Below are positions 37,363 to 48,229 of a stretch of DNA of 64,000 bases, in pieces. A program made the position numbers and the translations under genes. Each line of letters begins with the position of its first letter. The stretch's first letter is position 1. Source of the stretch: Latrodectus hesperus (lineage: Eukaryota; Arthropoda; Arachnida; Araneae; Theridiidae); assembly GCA_037975125.1 (NCBI GenBank), contig JAJQOW010000204.1, positions 62,001 to 126,000 of the forward strand, written 5' to 3'. The notes under the pieces are model-generated. The model had not been told where the DNA came from. It was given only the letters and a program-made list of their open reading frames with translations, and did no database searches.

Positions 37363-37364
<2 letters not shown>

Positions 37365-38230
37365 ATTTGTATGAACAACGCAGACGGCGATAGACGAAAC
37401 AACACGTCTAGCGCAGAGTCAATAACAACACGGATGGCGTCATGAGGAATGATTTTCCATTCCTCTTCAACCATTTACCAAAGTGCATTTTCTAAAAGAG
37501 ATCGGCGAATGGCGTTCAATCATATCCAAAATGTGATTGATGAGAAATGTTTGATTTGTTTGAACACGGTAGCCAGGTAAACAGCTGTACACCTTGCTGG
37601 CCATGTTGACTGATGCGAGCAATGTGCAGTCGTGCGTTTTTCTGCTGATAAAGGACATTGGGCACCCCCTGTAAGTAGGGGAGTGTTACCGGCCACCACA
37701 TATCTTCACGTAAAGTTGGACTGTCATAGTGACGTGAGGTCGAACTAGAGGTGATCTGGAATCGTAAGTAATGGCATCCCAAACCATGATTCCACGTTGT
37801 CGCTCGGTGGGTTATTCCACTATTGTTATACGATTGAACCTGTGACCACGTCGACGTCACATTGGTACACGGCTACTATGACTGAAGAAACAAAAAGGGG
37901 GTTCATCCGAGAAGACGATTTTGCGCCACTCTCTCGTCCATATCACTGTAATCCGACACCATTCCAGACATTGGCGTCTAAGCTCTGGGGTCAATGACAG
38001 TCTTCATAACCTTGAGCGCAAGCGACTAGAAACCAATCGACGAGAAACGGTACTGCTCAATACGAGACCATCCAGGCTGTCTTGCACATGCTGTAGAATT
38101 TCGGTTGAGGTTCTTTGAAGGGCCACCACCGCATAACGTCAGACGCGTCGATCCATGGGTGCTGATGCCTCTCTGGCTGCATCGGCACCCAGTAAAAGTT
38201 CCATAGTTACGTGTTCCAACCATTTTCACT
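37363..38230 (-). pseudogene. Tc1-family transposase relic (DD34E type), heavily decayed
   Basis: On the minus strand, from high to low coordinates and through frame changes, the following blocks are readable. RRQCLEWCRITVIWTREWRK leads to IVFSDEPPF at about 37,910, the first catalytic Asp. GVPNVLYQQKNARLHIARIS comes near 37,640; the Asp of QQDNARPH is replaced by Lys. GVQLFTWLPCSNKSNISH comes near 37,580, where the SPDLSPIEHVWD catalytic Glu block is destroyed. EEEWKIIPHDAIRVVIDS comes at about 37,450, the usual C-terminal helix. Two of three catalytic positions are lost. Element borders are uncertain: the low end stops at (TA)n, and the upstream part may extend to about 38,620. Confidence 0.8.
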
Positions 38231-38768
38231 ATAGCCAGTGCACTGTGAATGCTTCTAGGTGTCTATCAGTTGAGATTTGTTGTAACAATCAACCTGTCCT
38301 TCTCAGTCCGATAACCATAGCCCTCGTAAACTCGTCTGTCTGCTGAAACTGACTCTATCGACGATAGCCTGGCACTTTCTGCAGTTATCGGCATCCTTTG
38401 CGACAAGAACAAATTTTCAACGATTATTTTCTAAGCAGCAGTAACGACGCGAAAATTGCTGACTCTGCCGGTTTCTCACCTTATATCTGATCTTACGCAA
38501 TAGAACTGCGTATATCACATGATTTGCATAACACGGTCAGATCCGTCTACCTTGAAATTTGCGTGCTTTTTAGGACACTTTTTCTTAGTGTTGCATTTTC
38601 AATATCGGTCACAGTGTAAAGTCAAAGAGAAATTTGTTAACGAGTTTTGAATAATAAATGCATTTGCAAAGAATTCCGAAAATAGAGAATAAGAAACAAT
38701 TAAGAAATCTTCTAAGCAAATCAAGAGAACACAAGAATTATTTTATAATACCTGAATTGTTTTTAAAT
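38231..38768. other. Probable 5' part of the Tc1 relic, then spacer
   Basis: 38,231-38,480 keeps the GC-richer composition of the transposase region and should hold the DNA-binding domain, but no helix-turn-helix can be read with confidence. 38,480-38,640 may hold the decayed right end. The rest is AT-rich. Confidence 0.4.
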
Positions 38769-38890
38769 TTTAAGTGATACACTTCCAATGCCTGTTGGAT
38801 ACTAGGATTTGTAACTTTTACTAGGATTTTTTATTTTAAGTGATACACTTCAAATGCCTGTTGGATACTAGGATTTTTAACTTTTAGAAC
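38769..38890. repeat. 66-bp direct tandem duplication
   Basis: TTAAGTGATACACTTC followed by AATGCCTGTTGGATACTAGG occurs at 38,769 and again 66 bp later with few changes. It is short and recent-looking. Confidence 0.9.
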
Positions 38891-39579
38891 TGACCACGAC
38901 ATGTGTCACCATTATGAAACATAAAGTATCTTTGGTTGGGTCGAAATTCGAAGACGTTACCTTCCGCTAAGATGATTGATGCTATAACCAACCAATCTAC
39001 ACCATCCATAAACCGTTAAATTAGTGTGCATACATCACACCCCCAAATGTACTATACTTCATGTTTATGAGAAGAGGCGATGAAATCCTGAGATTATATA
39101 GCAATCTTTTCTATAAAGCACTTCATACCTCGTTGGTGAAAGCCAACAGAATTTTTTACAAAGCTTTTTTGAACATACTCAAGCTTTCAAAGAAAGTGAA
39201 CAACAAGCTGGCAAACTGCATGACAGCATTCTAGCCTACAATTCAACAGTTCGTGAGTTGGATTCTCATCTCGGGTGTGGATGTTTATAAAGATTTGGAA
39301 TTATATATAACTTTAAACTGTAAGTCTTGATTGAATTAACCTTCGTATACGAAAACTAAACAAAAAGCTTAAAATGAATCAACACAGATAAAGAAAGCCA
39401 TTATTACGTACCATAAACAAGTAACTCTGAAAGTTCCCAATCTTTCACTAAAATAGACATACATGTATAGAATAAAATTGCAACATCCATCTCCTTCTGC
39501 TCCGTGCATCTGGGAGCTCTTTGATTCGAAATTCTTTTGATACATTCAACGTAATTATTTTCATTTATTTTATATTCCT
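38891..39579. other. No gene recognised
   Basis: Moderately AT-rich. 39,200-39,290 contains GTTCGTGAGTTGGATTCTCATC, which might be a very decayed B-box region, but it is too weak to call. Confidence 0.4.
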
Positions 39580-39871
39580 AATAAATTAGATTGCCACCCA
39601 ACTTGCCTAGTGGTCAGCGTACCTGACGGCGGACAAGGTGGTCCTGGGTTCGAATCCCGGTTCGGGCATGAATGTACTTTCACTCTCTATCTATCCTGTC
39701 TTTGTCCTTTCCATGTACGGAATGGTTGCCTACCCTATAAACGGGCTCCTGTGGCATGTGTGTACTGAGGAAGTCGGACACTACACCAAAATATGGTTCA
39801 GTTGGAAAAGTGGAGCAGTGTCCCCCATGTTGCCAGCCTAGCTGGCACACGACAACAACAACAATAAATTA
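39580..39871 (+). repeat. tRNA-derived SINE with ACA tail and target-site duplication
   Basis: Insert 39,589-39,862 is flanked by AATAAATTA (39,580-39,588 and 39,863-39,871). The A box is TTGCCTAGTGGTCAGCG (39,603-39,619) and the B box GGGTTCGAATCCC (39,646-39,658). Both are followed by CGGTTCGGGCATG, also present in the SINEs at 33 and 59 kb. The body includes ACCCTATAAACGGG. The 3' end is CACACGACAACAACAAC, an ACA repeat rather than poly(A). Short apparent frames inside it (39,638-39,841) are not genes. Confidence 0.9.
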
Positions 39872-41230
39872 AATTAAGTAATATATTTCCATTGGTTATA
39901 CTAAAATGTTTAAAATTGTACTGAAAGAAACTTATAATTTGATAAATGAGAAATATTAATTTGCAATAGATCCATAAATATTTTCCCTTTAAATAATCCA
40001 TAGAAACTTCCGCAGTTTCCACAAGTGCATATGAGAATAAAAAAGTTACAGGCGATAATAATGTCATCATATCATTTGAGCATTAGTTACTATTTCTTTC
40101 TAAATCAATTCCCACATTATATCCTAGAAACTAAAACATTAAAAGAGTGATGAGAAAAAAAGATGAATTCTTTTAAAGTACTTAGAAAATTCATCGATTT
40201 TTTTTATTAAGAAGTTCTTTATCAGTAGTAATACAATTTGAAAACGAATTAAATTCACATGATGAAAGACAATTCCTAACTGAAAAAAATCACCCCACTT
40301 TACGCTGCCAAGGTTAATGTGCACTAGATTTTTCTTATTCTAAAAGAAAAAGTACAATAAGTTTTCACTCGAGATAAATGGAAATTTATTCTTCTTTAGA
40401 AATATAAAAATTGAAAAATGAAAGCAGAGCTTAAAGTTTTAAAGCCAATTTTCTAAATCTGAGAATTTTAAAATATCAAAACCCATTTCAAGTTTCTTTT
40501 TTATTATGTTCTTTTTTTGAATATAATTAAACTTTATAAGTGATTTTGGAGAAAATTGCTTAGCTCACACTGAATTTAAAGAAACGATTTAAAATCGCGA
40601 AATTTTAATTTAAACATTTAGTTTTCTTTTGCTCTAAAATACTGCTTAGATTGCACTTTAGTAATTAAAAGTATAAAACCTAATTTTAAGTAGAAGAAAA
40701 GACAACTTGTTACTCCTAATCATCAGTTAGCATTTGTAATATGCGACAAATGAAGTTTAGTAACTAAGTAATTGCCATGGTATAAGAAATTCAATAATTC
40801 CTTTAATTTGATGTGTGTTTGCTGTATAACATTTATGAACATAATATTATATATGTGAGTGTGAGGTGTGTGTAATGCATAAAATTTTACAATTAAAAGA
40901 AATTGTGAATGGATTTAGCAATAAGAAATTGTTTAGATAATTGATACATAATCGAAAAACATAAAAAATTACATGAGAAAAATTAGGCTTGGCTTTAAAA
41001 AAATGCATTTTATTAAGGATTAGGTTATAACATAACGAAGCAAGAAATTTGCAAAAAAAATTCAAGTAATGATAGGTATTTCAATAAAAGAAAAGAGAGA
41101 CACTTCTTGGCCAGCAACTTTCAAAATCTTTGAGGCAATTAATCAATGTGGTTATTAACAAGGAATTGGGTAATTCTATCCCATTTTCTTGACCCAGTTC
41201 CTCCAAAAAAACACTTTCTTATCCTTGAAG
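39872..41230. other. AT-rich sequence, nothing recognised
   Basis: Small minus-strand frames (39,798-40,070; 40,139-40,324; 40,847-41,065) are hydrophobic and compositional, without motifs. A GTGTGAGGTGTGTG patch lies at about 40,857. Confidence 0.5.
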
Positions 41231-41237
41231 AGATAGT

Positions 41238-42540
41238 GTGAATGGAATGCTATCAACTACTCGTCTACCTAGTATATGTAAAATATACTTTATTCGTATC
41301 TCAAATATACTTTGGCACAATAATCAAAGATTAAAGAAATTCACCCCTTTTATCCTGGCAGAATCTCAAAACCTATTTTCGCACAATGTTGAACCTCAAT
41401 CTTTAAGATCTTGTTTTGATCCCTCAGAGGGAATGCCAAGAGTCACATCTTCCAATTTGATCTGAATTCCACTGCAAACAAGCAAATTCAAATCGGAGAT
41501 CATCTTAAAAAGTTAGCACTGGAAATTATTAATTGCATCCTCTGCGATGCCGTGCAAATGCATCTTGATGGTAGTCGTACAAAAGACCGTACTGGAAGCA
41601 GAGTCTATATTGGAAGCCCTCAGTCTGAAATTACGCTAAAACAACGTAACCCTGACACTTGTTCAGTCTTAGAAGTGGGTTAATAGCGATTAAAGTGGGA
41701 CTTGCTGCCATTCTTTCCAGCAACTGTGTTTTTGGAGAACTTTAGTTTTGTCGGACAGCCGCAGTGCACTGCAACACCTCAGTGACTGGTCCTCTATAAA
41801 GGATGAAACAAGTTTATCTATTCTGCTAAATGAAAATGATCTCCAAAGACCATGATTTAAATCTCCAATGGATTCCATCCCATGTAAATATTAGTGGCAA
41901 AGAGACCGCAGATCGACTGGCAAAGAGGGCAGTGAGGAAGATGCGTCCACTGGTTCATCACTTACATATCAGGAATTTTACTCTAATGAAAAATCTAAAC
42001 TTCATTCAATCTGGCAAATTTCACCAACACACCAATGGTACTCTGAAACATCTACTAGAACTCTTCTCGAAATAAAATGTGACCGTAAATCTCAAACTGC
42101 TTTGTCCAGATTCTCAAGTGGACACCTAAACTGTTTATCGTTTGAACGTGGTACAAAAAATTATTCCACATGTAAAAAATACTATGACGATTCATTCACA
42201 CCGAAACATATTCTGGATTGCGTTGGACTTTCTTGGGAAAATTTATCCTCAGATCCCCTGCTAGTCATTGACTTTCTAACAGTCAACTATTTATTGGAAT
42301 TGATCTGTCAGATCTTTAAAGATAATTCAACAACAACTTTATGCATTTATGTCAGGAGAATATGCTGATCGTATCATTTCTATGATTCCTTTTCTGAAAA
42401 GTAAATCCTTTCTAAGTCATAACAATTTGGTCTGTCGATGTCACCCGTTAACAAGAGGTTCGAGAACACGAACGAGTGACTACAATGTTAAAAGCATTTG
42501 GAACCAACTGTTAAAAATTATTTTTATTTGAATTAATGCA
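41238..42540 (+). pseudogene. Non-LTR retrotransposon 3' part with readable RNase H domain, dead
   Basis: This is the longest retrotransposon relic here. 41,238-41,465 (75 codons) resembles the linker between reverse transcriptase and RNase H. Then, through frame changes, four blocks follow. HLDGSRTKDRTGSRVYIGSP comes at about 41,562-41,622, with the first catalytic Asp. RSGLIAIKVGLAAI comes at about 41,670, where the catalytic Glu of RSE is Gly. LSDSRSALQHLSDW comes at about 41,750, with the second Asp. LQWIPSHVNISGKETADRLA comes at about 41,862-41,925, with the last His and Asp. Near 42,160 a zinc-knuckle remnant reads CKKYYDDSFTPKHILDC, its second Cys changed to Tyr. It has multiple stops and frameshifts and no reverse transcriptase. 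It belongs to the same broad family as the relics at 3.7 and 62.3 kb. Confidence 0.85.
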
Positions 42541-42607
42541 TGAATAGCTATTAATTATAGTTAAAATCCTTATTTTAAAATATCACCCGGAGACAGAATC
42601 CGTAGGA

Positions 42608-42627
42608 AGAAAAAAAAAAAAAAAAAG
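42608..42627 (+). repeat. Oligo(A) tract, possible LINE tail
   Basis: About 19 consecutive A residues, about 90 bp after the last retrotransposon block. It could be the 3' tail of the preceding element. The other LINE end in this window has an ACA tail instead, so the link is uncertain. Confidence 0.45.
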
Positions 42628-43670
42628 GAATGGCCTTCTTATAATTCCCCATTTAATTGCATAGCATTGCGAAATGTTTTATCATTGTATATGTCACAAA
42701 CACATTTGTAATTATACTTCTATACGACTAATACTTGCCTTTATTACTCTTTATAAAGTTTTAAATAAATTTTAAATGTAGAACATGATTCCTTTTGTAG
42801 TTACCGATAACATGAGTGCTGACATCTATTGAGAAAATAAAGTAATAATACTTTATATTTTAATAGAAATCATTAATAATTTAAAATAAATATTAAACTG
42901 GCTTACATTATTAATGAAAAAGCTTAAAAAGAAGTTGATTTTTTGTTAATCTAACTTACTCATGTATTCGCGGAATTTTATTTAGTAATTATATTTTAAC
43001 GAATCACTTATCACAATGATTCATTCTCGTGAGATTTTTATTTATATGTAAGCATTCCTTCAATAAATATACAAAAGAATTTATTCGAATAAATAAATTT
43101 TAAAATTCTGTAAACATAATTATAAGAAAGCATAAATCATATCTGCATACAATTTATGATCAATAATTCATGAAAATTGCATATTTTTATGACAAAAGGA
43201 ATTGTTCAAATATTTGTCAGAAACAGAAACTTAATATAGACATTTGTTATCACACATGCAATTCATTTCTCCTTAAAAAAATTCTCAGATTAATAAAACA
43301 ATATGTAATTATTGATATTGCCAAGATTAATTTTAAACAATTAACAATAAAATGTCAGTGATAACAAAGAAAAAGACAATTATTGCCATCAAACATTGGT
43401 AAATTAGTTTGATTAGAGTCTCAGACTTCGAAAGATAACATTTAATTTGATATTTTTTACTTATTTTATGCTTGTAGCTAATAATGATTGTTATTTCAAA
43501 ACTATTTATGATCTCATTTTTCTGAATAATAGTGTAAAAACATTAACTAATCGACATCTCACAATTTCACCAACCAAACTTTTCCCTCATAACATTAGAG
43601 GAACATAAGTCTTGACAATTTAATGACTTACATTATCAAATTTATCAACAATTCAAGATCAAATCCTCTA
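42628..43670. other. AT-rich sequence, nothing recognised
   Basis: Only a 63-codon frame at 43,170-43,361 without a motif. Confidence 0.5.
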
Positions 43671-43907
43671 CATTTTGAGGCACAGGCACCGTATTCCAAA
43701 TTCTGAATTTTTTTGGCGATGAAGAGATGTTGCCAAGATGACGTAAATATTAGGGTTACCAAAATAGAATTTTCTGCATAATTCTTATAGGTCTGTATGT
43801 ATGGCGTAGTAAAATCGAGGTTGCCAGATACATAAGAAAACCCGCCAAAAAATCGCCAATCTCAGAATTTGGCATCCTGGATTATACGGCACCTGTGCCC
43901 ATTTTGA
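43671..43907. mobile_element. 221-bp MITE with 8-bp target-site duplication
   Basis: The element runs from 43,679 to 43,899. The left end reads GGCACAGGCACCGTATTCCA. The right end, reverse-complemented, reads GGCACAGGTGCCGTATAATC. After a small gap both continue with AATTCTGA and a TTTTTTTGGCG-like block, giving terminal inverted repeats of about 40-50 bp with indels. Both flanks carry CATTTTGA (43,671-43,678 and 43,900-43,907), an exact 8-bp duplication. It has no coding capacity. Eight-base duplications occur with hAT, P and some Merlin elements; the terminal GG would suit Merlin better than hAT. The superfamily is unassigned. Confidence 0.85.
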
Positions 43908-43944
43908 TTATAAAGCTGAAACTTTTGGGAAGAGATCATTTAGT

Positions 43945-44030
43945 TGTAGTTGAATGATCAGCACTGGTTTTTTGATTCAGCAGTTCATGGATTCCATTCC
44001 AACTTCAGACAAGAATGTTTCCAATGATTA
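43945..44030 (+). repeat. SINE family B copy 3 (tRNA-like fragment)
   Basis: TGATCAGCACTGG followed by GATTCAGCAGTTCATGGATT and a degenerate B box, GGATTCCATTCC (43,989-44,000). The order and spacing match the copy at 30.4 kb on the other strand. Confidence 0.45.
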
Positions 44031-45246
44031 AGCTTTACACCTTGAACTATACTTTAGAGTTGAATAATTTCTCGCGTTTGAAAATACACCATAGAGTTAA
44101 AAATCAACAGAACTTTTTAATTCAACTGAAAGAAATATCCTATTGGATGAAACTCATTATTCTGAGTTTAGTTTCGCAGTAAGATGATAATTGATGAGAA
44201 TTTAGTCACAATCTTTACTTTTTCCAATAAATTTTAAAGATTTCTTCATTGTTAGCATTCTATGTAACGTATGTAAAATGTTTCTATTTCAAAAGAAATT
44301 AGTCTGAAATGTTTAATATCTGTGTAACATTTCAGAAAAAGCAATCAATTAGAATATCATTTAATCAACCAACAACGAATTAACAAATTTTTTACTCATG
44401 GTGTAGCGTTTGCTTGTGTCATATTTATAACTATGAAATATGAACTATGACTCAAATAGCCCCAAACAGATAATAATTTTAATACATCACTATGTAAAAA
44501 GGATTTAAATAACAACAATATTTCAAACTGGTTTTTGTGTTTTAAATTTAAAGTGAGACTTTTGTTATTATTTTAAAGATAATTTGTCAAATTTAAACAC
44601 TACAAAATTTTAAAATCATCAAAAATAAAACATTCCAGAATTTATTTATATAACTTAATGTACAAAATAACTAATACACAAATATAAAGGTTTTCATTCA
44701 CTGGAAATCTTTTTTCTTTGAATTTTAAAAGTACAGTTACTTTTGAAATTTAAAATATTTAAAAAGAAATGTGCTTTGTGAATAATATCAAAAGTGGAAA
44801 CATTCCTTTTTTATAAAAAATTAGAAGCAATAGAATTTATTAGGTAAAATCACAATGTTAACTCAGAATTTTATAATTCAGTCATTTCAAATACTTACTT
44901 TAACAATAATCAATTCCAATATATTTCCATTTCCTTGAAAAATGAATAGAAGAGGTGATGACATCATTTTACTTAAATTACCTTGCCTTAGACGATAAAA
45001 ATCTCATTCCTGAAAGTGTTATATTTGATTTCACTTCACTTTACTCCGTTTCCATTTCATTACGTCTCGGCAATGTTTCTTTAGGTTAGAAATAAAAGGG
45101 AAATAGATACTATCTGAATAGTTTACCGTAAATAATCCAAAAAAATATTAGATTAAAATTGAAAGCGTCGTTATAAAAGTTATCAAATTGTAAGATAAAA
45201 CTTAAAATAGAATGTGACAAAGAACAAAATAAGTAAAGTTTTATAC
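44031..45246. other. AT-rich sequence, nothing recognised
   Basis: No open frame over 60 codons and no repeats noticed. Confidence 0.55.
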
Positions 45247-45292
45247 ACAGTGCTATATTAATACATTTAGCAATGTATTAATATAGCACTGT
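45247..45292. repeat. Perfect 21-bp inverted repeat, 4-nt loop
   Basis: The left arm 45,247-45,267 begins ACAGTGCTATATTAATAC. The right arm 45,272-45,292 is its exact complement and ends TATAGCACTGT. The spacer is TAGC. No mismatches. Confidence 0.95.
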
Positions 45293-45395
45293 TTTGTAGA
45301 AAATTGAATTTGTAGAAAAAAGAAAAGGCATAAGCAAATTATATTAATGTTTAAAGATGGTAATTCAAAAATAGAAAATTTAATAATAATGTTCA

Positions 45396-45426
<31 letters not shown>
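45396..45426. repeat. (TG)n(GA)n compound microsatellite
   Basis: About six TG units followed directly by about ten GA units. Confidence 0.95.
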
Positions 45427-45930
45427 TTTATGTAATAAATTTTTCCTTTAATTTTATAACTATATTTTAACTTAGTTTTTTTATTTTTTTTATTTTTTAT
45501 TTTTATTTTTATTTTTTTAATTATAGTACACATACAAATTACGACTAGAATTAGAATACATTTCATAGTGCAGTAATAGTACATAAATAAAAAAATTTTA
45601 TGCTTTTACAAATTACTCTAAACAAATATGGAATTTGATGGTTTTGATTTAACAAAATACGTAATCACTTAGTTTCTAGGATCATTTTCGTTATTTTCCA
45701 ACCCAGCTCTGTATTCCAGTATTTTTCGATTATCATTATAGTATTTCTGTTATTTTCTTATCGAATAGTGTACCTCTTAATGAGCAAAAAGAAGGATTCC
45801 AAGTTGAAAATATAGGTTCATTAATTCGTACTCGTATATAAAAAATATCCACTTTTTTATTTTGAGATTTTTAAATTTTCTATAATGCTTTGAGATTATC
45901 AAATCTTTGTTATCATTTTACACATGCAAA
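45427..45930. other. AT-rich spacer, nothing recognised
   Basis: Contains a run of TTTTTATTTTTTATTTTT at about 45,477-45,520. No coding signal. Confidence 0.5.
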
Positions 45931-46421
45931 TAATCACATTTACTTACAATACATTCACCAAACACATTTTTTACAATACATTCACCAATCACATTTATTT
46001 ACAATACATTCACCAATCACATTTATTTACAATACATTCACCAATCACACATTTATTTACAATACATTCACCAATCACATTTATTTACAATACATTCACC
46101 AATCACATTTATTTACAATACCAATCACATTTATTTACAATACCAATCACATTTATTTACAATACATTCACCAATCACATTTATTTACAATACATTCACC
46201 AATCACATTTGCTTACAATACATTCACCAGTCACATTTACTTACAATACATTAACCAATCACATTTATTTACAATACATTCACCAATTACATTTATTTAC
46301 AATACATTCACCAATCACATTTATTTACAATGCATTCCCCAATCACATTTATTAACAATACATTCACCAATCACATTTATTTACAATGCATTCACCAATT
46401 ACATTCATTTTACAATCATCT
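45931..46421. repeat. 28-bp minisatellite, about 17-18 units
   Basis: The consensus unit is ACAATACATTCACCAATCAC followed by ATTTATTT. Units are near-identical. Two consecutive units at about 46,120-46,160 lack 6 bp (22 bp long), one unit near 46,045 has a 2-bp gain, and the terminal units carry more substitutions. The unit contains no stop in the used frames, which creates false open frames of 195 and 143 codons. Confidence 0.95.
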
Positions 46422-46740
46422 TATTTTTAAACATTTTTCGCTTTAATGTGGAGGTAAAAATAAAAATGAATGCATAATTATAATACAAATAATTTTTAGA
46501 TATCAAAATTTTTAATTTTTATATTATTTTTCAAACAAATCTCTCGAATCTCATTCTGCTATCAACACAGGCTAATTTTAATGCTTAGTTTATACTTTTA
46601 TAAATCAATATAAAATTCAAATATTAAATCCTCAGATGTAATTTTGTCTTTAGAGTATCCAATATAGAAAAACAAAAAAAATGCCATTTATATAAAAAAA
46701 ATTCTTTTTCTTTTTATGTAATCAAACACAAATGGGTTTT
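46422..46740. other. AT-rich spacer, nothing recognised
   Basis: About 320 bp between the minisatellite and a SINE. No feature seen. Confidence 0.5.
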
Positions 46741-46915
46741 CCACTCTACGGTCATTATTTTGCAAACACAACAGCTAATTATGGGGAGACATTCACAATT
46801 TAAAGTAGACTCCGAACCATTACCAATTACAGGCTTAGAGATTGAACTCGAACCTATGAACAGCTAAACTGGAAACCGTAAAGCTAATCATTTGGTTCTG
46901 CCAGCTCAGTTAATC
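46741..46915 (-). repeat. SINE family B copy 4
   Basis: The minus strand has an A box in ACTGAGCTGGCAGAACC (about 46,896-46,912). CAGTTTAGCTGTTCATAGGT follows, then a B box, GGTTCGAGTTCAATC (about 46,840-46,854). A body follows with GGTAATGGTTCGGAGTC, GTGAATGTCTCCCC and AATAATGACCGTAG. It is the best-preserved member of this family in the window. Confidence 0.7.
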
Positions 46916-47258
46916 GAACATAAAACTGTTTTCGTCTGCCATTTGGCAAAGTATCAAAATTATATTCAAGCAATTAACAAAAATTTCAAATAATCCAGAA
47001 GTTACAGTTTAGTTTAAATTGTAAGTTTACTAATTAGTAATTTATATTATAATTCATAAAAGCAGTAATGTTAATTACTAGAATACAATATTGCTCCTAA
47101 TTTTGAAATTTAATCTGTAATCTAGTATGAGAATGTATTACACCAGTTTTATAGACATATTTTTCGGTTCTTGTAGAACTTTTTTAACTTTAAATTAATT
47201 TCCATCTTTTCTACTTTTTTAATTTAAACAGTTTAATGTAAGTTTAAATGTAAGTAAA
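46916..47258. other. AT-rich spacer, nothing recognised
   Basis: No coding frame or repeat. Confidence 0.5.
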
Positions 47259-47770
47259 GTAAGCGCGTTGCTCTTCAGTGGATCCTGAGCCACTGCGACG
47301 TTTTTGGAAATGAGCAGGCAGACAGACTTGAGAAAGCTGGTTCCCTTATGGTCCACCCAAATCCCCCTTTGCCTTTGCTCAACATCAAAAGTGTAATTCT
47401 CAGTAAAATAATGGATGACAGTGTTTTCCTTTATGCTGATGCGGCTATGGACAGGCAATGGAAAACTCTACTTGATGGGAACAATAAAATCCCTGTCTCC
47501 TTACCACGAGCTGTTGGTGTCGCTTGTTTCCGGGTGACAACTGGACATGACTATCAACAAATTCATCTGAATGGGTGTAATGGACTCTGCTCGTTGTCCA
47601 TTGAGCAATCATGATGATATGGATGCTGCTCACCTCAAGAACTGACCAGAAGTTTTAAAGTTTGTGACTGATAACTCTTTTGAGGCTACTAAAGGACTTT
47701 ATTCTTGTTTTTATACTTGTTAATCTTTTTATTGGACTGCTCGTCGATTAATGGCAGACATGCTGAGGAT
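47259..47770 (+). pseudogene. Non-LTR retrotransposon 3' end (RNase H to knuckle), second family
   Basis: A continuous frame from 47,259 reads ALQWILSHCDVFGNEQADRL, the end of an RNase H domain with its His and last Asp. It runs on through PLPLLNIKSVILSKI and SLPRAVGVACFRVTTGHDY to 47,614. The spacing and the LPRA-x-x-x-ACFR-TTGHDY block set it apart from the relics at 4, 42 and 62 kb. After a one-base shift, ARCPLSNHDDMDAAHLKN gives a knuckle in which one Cys is Ser and the last Cys is a TGA stop (about 47,641). It ends with an element-like LMADMLRMGVG at about 47,750. There is no reverse transcriptase; the copy is 5'-truncated. Confidence 0.8.
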
Positions 47771-48229
47771 GGGCGTAGGATAAGAAAAATAAATAAAAAA
47801 TCATTGTTTTTGAAATTTCAGTAACGTTATTGTGGTGTTTAACGAATTGCCCAAATAGCATTAAGGTACTTTTCATCACCAAACTTGAACACTGACATCA
47901 AAGAATCGTGTATTTTTGACTGTAAAGGTAAGCATTTTATTTTCATGAAACTTACACGTTATATTCAAAATAATCATAAAATGTCACTGACCTATAATAA
48001 AAGTACTCTGAATCTAAATTTTAAAAAATTCATTTAAATCGTTAAAATGTCTAAACGATGCATGTATGATTCTATATTGGAATATCTGTGGCACAATGTT
48101 CTTAAAACAATGTCTATATATATAAAAAAATGCACGAATAATTTTATTATAAGGACAAATTTATTATAGTTGGATACAAAATAATTGGAAAGGTTACTCT
48201 CATAAAATTGAATCAAAAATCTCAAAATT
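47771..48229. other. AT-rich spacer, nothing recognised
   Basis: Includes the A-rich ATAAGAAAAATAAATAAAAAAT at 47,780, perhaps the tail of the preceding LINE. Confidence 0.5.

Noticed and set aside
39603..39658. Functional tRNA genes at 39.6, 51.05, 33.4 and 59.9 kb
   Set aside because: A and B boxes are present, but no acceptor stem closes around them. Each continues into a shared non-tRNA body, as in SINEs.
45247..45292. microRNA precursor
   Set aside because: The stem is perfect but only 21 bp, with a 4-nt loop. Known precursors usually have longer, imperfect stems and larger loops. There is no expression evidence.
45890..46477. 195-codon and 143-codon overlapping plus-strand frames with a periodic Thr-Phe-Ile-Tyr-Asn pattern
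   Set aside because: They are translations of the 28-bp minisatellite. The unit lacks stops and is open in more than one frame, and its length is not a multiple of three, so the periodic protein pattern is an artefact.
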